From the NCBI GenBank assembly GCA_002371825.1, contig DFHF01000019.1, forward strand, positions 1-7,870: DNA of 7,870 nt, in the 5' to 3' direction. Of the stretch, positions 5,013 through 7,870 are shown in pieces. A program made the position numbers and the translations under genes. Each line of letters begins with the position of its first letter. The stretch's first letter is position 1. The stretch comes from Ruminococcus flavefaciens. Its GTDB lineage: Bacteria; Bacillota; Clostridia; Oscillospirales; Ruminococcaceae. The notes below the pieces were generated by a model that saw only the letters and a program-made list of their open reading frames with translations, did not search any database and was not told where the DNA came from.

Positions 5013-6725
5013 ATGACAGAATTGGAGCTTTATGATCTTTGGTGCAAAAACGCTAAAGAGGATCCCGATCTTCTGACAGAACTGGAGAGGATTAAAGGCG
5101 ACAATGACGCTATAAATGATAGATTTTACCGTGATCTCGAATTCGGCACAGGCGGTCTGAGAGGCGTCATAGGCGCTGGTACTAACCGCATGAACATCTA
5201 TACCGTAAGAAGAGCTACTCAGGGCTTTGCTGATTATCTCAATCAGGAGTACAAGAACCCCAGTGTTGCTATCTCTTTCGACAGCCGTATAAAGTCTGAC
5301 GTTTTTTCTGAGGCTGCTGCTGAGGTGCTTGCCGCAAACGGTATCAAGGTACACATATACACAGAACTTATGCCTACTCCCTGCCTTTCATTCGCAGTTC
5401 GTGCACTGAAGTGCCAGGGCGGTATCATGGTGACTGCAAGCCACAATCCTGCTAAGTACAACGGATATAAGGTGTACGGTGAGGACGGCTGTCAGATCAC
5501 TCTCAGAGGCGCTGAGATAATTCTCGACAAGATCAATTCACTTGATATATTCAACGACGTAAAGACTTCTTCCTTCGATGAGGAGCTCGCAAAGGGAAAT
5601 ATCTCTTACATCAGCAATGATGTTATCGAGGACTTCTACAAGCACGTTCTCGCTGAGGGAATAAACGCTGACCTCTGCGCTTCAAGCGGTCTTAAAGTCG
5701 TTTATACTCCTCTTAACGGCACCGGAAACAAGCCTGTCCGTGAGATACTCAAGCGTCTCGGCATTTCCGATGTTACTGTTGTTAAGGAACAGGAAAATCC
5801 TGACGGCAACTTCACTACCTGCCCATATCCGAACCCTGAGATCCGTGAGGCTCTTGAGGTCGGCCTGAGATACTGTAATGAAGTTAAGCCTGATCTTCTC
5901 CTTGCTACTGACCCTGACTGTGACCGTGTTGGTATCGCTGTTCCCGACGGAGACGGCTACGCTCTCTTCTCAGGAAATGAAGTCGGCGCACTTCTTCTCG
6001 AATACATCTGTCAGCAGCGCATCAAGAAGGGCACAATGCCTAAGGATCCTATCGCTGTAAAGACTATCGTTACTACAGATATCGTTAACCTTATCGGTAA
6101 GGAGTACGGAGTCAAGATAATCGATGTTCTCACAGGCTTCAAGTTCATCGGCGAGCAGATCGGTCTGCTTGAAGAAAAGGGCGAAGAGAACCGCTATATC
6201 TTCGGTTTCGAGGAGAGCTACGGTTACCTTTCAGGCTCTTATGTAAGAGACAAGGATGCTGTAAATGCTTCAATGCTCATTTGTGAAATGGCTGCATACT
6301 ACCGCACACAGGGAATAACCCTTCTCCAGGCTCGTGAGAATATGTACAAGAAGTACGGTATGTTCCTCCAGACTCTCCACAGCTTCACTTTTGAAGGTGA
6401 GAGTGGTATGAAGAAGATGGCAGACATTATGACTCAGCTCAGAAATGATCCTCCTAAGGAGATCGGCGGTCTTAAGGTAGTCAAGTTCGATGACTATCAG
6501 ACAAGTATTTCCAAGGATATCACTTCCGGTACGGAATCAGCTATCACACTTCCAAAGTCAAATGTGCTTGCATTCTTCCTTGAGGGCGGTTCAAAGGCTA
6601 TTGTTCGTCCTTCCGGTACTGAGCCAAAGATCAAGACTTACTTCACTGCTAAACAGCCCACAAAGGCTGAGGCAGAAGCTCTTGAAGAAAAGCTATGCGG
6701 AGACTTTACAAAGGTCTTCAACTAA
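5013..6725 (+). CDS. pgcA: Phosphoglucomutase / phosphomannomutase (alpha-D-phosphohexomutase, PgcA type)
   Basis: This 570-residue cytoplasmic enzyme interconverts glucose 1-phosphate and glucose 6-phosphate, and possibly the mannose phosphates, through a phosphoserine intermediate. It links glycolysis with glycogen, sugar-nucleotide and cell-wall synthesis. All four family signatures are present. The phospho-accepting S143 lies in TASHNPAKYNGYKVYG. The Mg-binding loop DPDCDR has D300, D302 and D304. The sugar-binding GFEESYGYL has E400-S402. The phosphate-binding RPSGTEPKIK starts near 532. The N-terminal EFGTGGLRGVIGAGTNRMN and overall length match Bacillus subtilis PgcA closely. The ATG at 5013 has AGGAGGT 6 nt upstream. 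It has its own extended -10 promoter with a possible operator and ends at a strong terminator, so it is probably monocistronic apart from readthrough into the next gene. In a fibre- or cellobiose-using Clostridium it would also process glucose 1-phosphate from cellobiose or cellodextrin phosphorylase; that is inference. Confidence 0.96.
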   Translation: MTELELYDLWCKNAKEDPDLLTELERIKGDNDAINDRFYRDLEFGTGGLRGVIGAGTNRMNIYTVRRATQGFADYLNQEYKNPSVAISFDSRIKSDVFSEAAAEVLAANGIKVHIYTELMPTPCLSFAVRALKCQGGIMVTASHNPAKYNGYKVYGEDGCQITLRGAEIILDKINSLDIFNDVKTSSFDEELAKGNISYISNDVIEDFYKHVLAEGINADLCASSGLKVVYTPLNGTGNKPVREILKRLGISDVTVVKEQENPDGNFTTCPYPNPEIREALEVGLRYCNEVKPDLLLATDPDCDRVGIAVPDGDGYALFSGNEVGALLLEYICQQRIKKGTMPKDPIAVKTIVTTDIVNLIGKEYGVKIIDVLTGFKFIGEQIGLLEEKGEENRYIFGFEESYGYLSGSYVRDKDAVNASMLICEMAAYYRTQGITLLQARENMYKKYGMFLQTLHSFTFEGESGMKKMADIMTQLRNDPPKEIGGLKVVKFDDYQTSISKDITSGTESAITLPKSNVLAFFLEGGSKAIVRPSGTEPKIKTYFTAKQPTKAEAEALEEKLCGDFTKVFN

Positions 6726-6735
6726 GATAATACAT

Positions 6736-6768
6736 AGAGGCAGACTTCCAGGTTTGCCTCTTATTTTT
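6736..6768 (+). terminator. Intrinsic terminator after the phosphoglucomutase gene
   Basis: AGAGGCAGAC (6736-6745) pairs with GTTTGCCTCT (6752-6761) in a 10-bp stem with one G-U pair and a TTCCAG loop, followed by TATTTTTA with T5 at 6764-6768. It begins 10 nt after the stop codon. As with the pfk terminator, the next gene's Shine-Dalgarno follows almost at once (GGAGT at 6775-6779). Confidence 0.88.
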
Positions 6769-6785
6769 AGAAACGGAGTGTTATA

Positions 6786-7559
6786 ATGAAAGACTGGAAT
6801 CCTGAGCAGTATTCTAAATTCATGAAGGAAAGAACTCTGCCCGCTATTGACCTGGCAAGCAGACTGGATGTGAAAAATCCACAGAAAATACTCGACCTGG
6901 GCTGCGGTACCGGCAACAGTACTCAGCTCCTCAAGGACAAGTTCCCTTTTGCCAAGATAATCGGCGCCGACAACTCCCATGCTATGCTTGAAGAGGCCCG
7001 CAGACTTCATCCGGATATCGAATTCATATTCTTCGACGGCTCCGGAGACTTCTCCCCGCTGGGAAATGACTTCGATATCGTGTTCTCAAATGCCTGCATA
7101 CAGTGGATACCAGACCATAATTCCCTTATCCCGAAGCTTATGAGTATCCTTAAAACCGGCGGTATGCTGGCTGTACAGGCTCCGATGCAGAGCGAGCACC
7201 CTGTCCAGCAGCTCATTCAGAAGCTGGCTTTCAGTGATAAATGGGCAAAGAAGATAAAGAACCCACGCACTCTCAATACCCTCACTCAGGGCAGATATTT
7301 CGATATTCTCGCATCGATCACCAGCGATTTCAGCATCTGGAAAACTGTCTACGGTCACCGTATGCCCGATCATCAGAGCATTATCGAATGGTACAAGGGA
7401 ACCGGTCTCAGACCATATCTCGCACAGCTTTCCGATGAAGATGCCCTGAAATTCGAGGCCGAACTCCTCGAAAAAGTAACCAGCACTTACCCTGTTCACT
7501 CTAATGGTGAGGTGCTGTTCAAGTTCCCGAGAATATTCTTTACAGCTGTGAAGCAGTGA
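6786..7559 (+). CDS. tam: Trans-aconitate 2-methyltransferase
   Basis: The 257-residue cytoplasmic enzyme should transfer a methyl group from S-adenosylmethionine to trans-aconitate. That detoxifies this aconitase inhibitor, a by-product of cis-aconitate. The opening MKDWNPEQYSKF and R16 match the E. coli Tam start (DWNPxxYxxF..ER). The SAM-binding glycine motif is LDLGCGTGNS (36-45), the acidic end of the second strand is in GADNS (60-64), and SNACIQWIPDH (101-111) is the Tam-type motif IV. HRMPDHQSIIEWYKGTGLRPYL and the C-terminal FKFPRIFFTA also parallel E. coli Tam, whose length is nearly the same. Enzyme-level assignment is therefore better supported than for a generic methyltransferase, though a related substrate is possible. 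A modest ribosome binding site, GGAGT (6775-6779), lies 6 nt before the ATG and directly after the phosphoglucomutase terminator. A poor promoter, TTTACA (6705-6710) with GATAAT (6726-6731) at 15-bp spacing, could serve it. No strong terminator follows. Confidence 0.9.
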   Translation: MKDWNPEQYSKFMKERTLPAIDLASRLDVKNPQKILDLGCGTGNSTQLLKDKFPFAKIIGADNSHAMLEEARRLHPDIEFIFFDGSGDFSPLGNDFDIVFSNACIQWIPDHNSLIPKLMSILKTGGMLAVQAPMQSEHPVQQLIQKLAFSDKWAKKIKNPRTLNTLTQGRYFDILASITSDFSIWKTVYGHRMPDHQSIIEWYKGTGLRPYLAQLSDEDALKFEAELLEKVTSTYPVHSNGEVLFKFPRIFFTAVKQ

Positions 7560-7595
7560 TAATTGATTAAATATACAAAATATATCTTTATCCTA

Positions 7596-7624
7596 TTGAC
7601 ATTGCTTCAATAATGTTGTATAAT
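7596..7624 (+). promoter_or_regulatory. Consensus sigma-A promoter of rpmE
   Basis: TTGACA (7596-7601) and TATAAT (7619-7624) are perfect consensus and 17 bp apart. The predicted start is near 7631, about 80 nt before the rpmE start codon. A second, weaker set overlaps it: TTGTAT (7616-7621), 17 bp, TATAAC (7639-7644). That set would start transcription about 20 nt further downstream. Confidence 0.87.
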
Positions 7625-7630
7625 TTATTA

Positions 7631-7711
7631 CTGTAATGTATAACGGCACTACTGTCTAAGGGAACTGATGGGCTGCACGGATACACATATTCTTTGAAAG
7701 AGGTGAATATC
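7631..7711 (+). promoter_or_regulatory. rpmE 5' leader with hairpin around the Shine-Dalgarno (candidate L31 autoregulatory leader)
   Basis: An ~80-nt leader is long for a single ribosomal-protein gene. ATATTC (7687-7692) pairs perfectly with GAATAT (7705-7710), holding most of the AGAGGTG ribosome binding site in a 12-nt loop just before the GTG start. Upstream, TGTAT (7637-7641) can pair with ATACA (7681-7685) to close a domain rich in G and C between them. Autogenous control of rpmE by L31 is known in E. coli, and L31 leader RNA families have been described in several phyla, including Firmicutes. I cannot match this one to a family by eye. Confidence 0.42.
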
Positions 7712-7870
7712 GTGAAAGAGGGAATCCATCCTAACTTTGTAAAGACTACTATCACTTGCCACTGCGGTAACGTGATCGAGACTATGTCCACAAAGGAGAA
7801 TATCAAGGTTGAAATCTGCTCAAAGTGCCATCCGTTCTATACAGGCAAGCAGAAGCTTGTTGATACAGGC
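7712..7870 (+). CDS. rpmE: Ribosomal protein L31 (bL31, zinc-binding C+ form; 3' end beyond window)
   Basis: Large-subunit ribosomal protein bL31, which bridges the 50S and 30S subunits near the central protuberance. The visible 53 residues start KEGIHPNFV and contain the paired zinc ligands C16-H-C18 and C36-S-K-C39. They also contain the family signature CSKCHPFYTGKQK, closely matching E. coli L31 (CSKCHPFFTGKQ). All four cysteines are present, so this is the C+ form that can store zinc and is typically the zinc-replete version. The start is a GTG at 7712, six bases after AGGTG (7701-7705); no in-frame ATG nearby would do better. The protein is normally 65-75 residues, so about 15-20 C-terminal residues lie past the right edge. 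It has its own strong promoter and a structured leader. Confidence 0.97.
   Translation, partial: MKEGIHPNFVKTTITCHCGNVIETMSTKENIKVEICSKCHPFYTGKQKLVDTG

Noticed and set aside
7086..7499. 137-codon minus-strand open frame inside tam
   Set aside because: Antisense to a clear tam gene, with no recognisable family and no ribosome binding site.
7571..7585. ATATA-CAAAA-TATAT as a tam terminator
   Set aside because: Five AT pairs give almost no stability and there is no clean T run; no convincing terminator was found after tam.
391..7649. CGGCAC shared near the start of the GGDEF/EAL and rpmE leaders
   Set aside because: Only six bases, at different distances from the -10 boxes, with no further similarity; most likely chance.

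Overview
This 7.9 kb window looks like ordinary chromosome of a low-to-mid GC Gram-positive anaerobe of the Clostridia. The best guess is a Ruminococcus-like member of the Oscillospiraceae. The basis is strong AGGAGG-type ribosome binding sites, consensus sigma-A promoters, a C+ (four-cysteine) L31 protein, and the flavour of the phosphofructokinase and PgcA-type phosphoglucomutase. The genus is inference and cannot be proved from the sequence alone. I see no mobile element, CRISPR array, tRNA or rRNA.

Layout. (1) 1-203, minus strand: the N-terminal receiver part of a response regulator, cut by the window edge. It is divergent from everything else. (2) 204-491: a divergent control region with a minus-strand promoter, a near-perfect plus-strand sigma-A promoter and a ~100-nt structured leader. 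The leader contains a possible 23-codon upstream ORF that ends in an ATGA overlap with the next gene. (3) 492-2717: a membrane-bound PAS-PAS-GGDEF-EAL protein with a degenerate GGDEF and an intact EAL site, so probably a c-di-GMP phosphodiesterase. (4) 2754-3836: a 6-phosphofructokinase, 36 bp downstream with no terminator between, so probably co-transcribed. An intrinsic terminator follows. (5) 3907-4875: an integral-membrane acyltransferase-3 protein with a TTG start just past that terminator. (6) 5013-6725: phosphoglucomutase under its own extended -10 promoter, which carries a 17-bp palindrome, followed by an intrinsic terminator. (7) 6786-7559: trans-aconitate 2-methyltransferase, again starting immediately after a terminator. 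(8) 7712 to the window end: ribosomal protein L31, behind a consensus promoter and an ~80-nt leader that can fold around the Shine-Dalgarno sequence.

How it fits together. The window mixes central carbohydrate metabolism (phosphofructokinase, phosphoglucomutase) with second-messenger signalling (the EAL protein and the response regulator) and housekeeping genes. No obvious new multi-gene system is present. The points worth a second look are regulatory: the c-di-GMP gene/pfk pairing and its leader, two genes whose ribosome binding sites directly abut terminators, the palindrome in the phosphoglucomutase promoter, and the rpmE leader.
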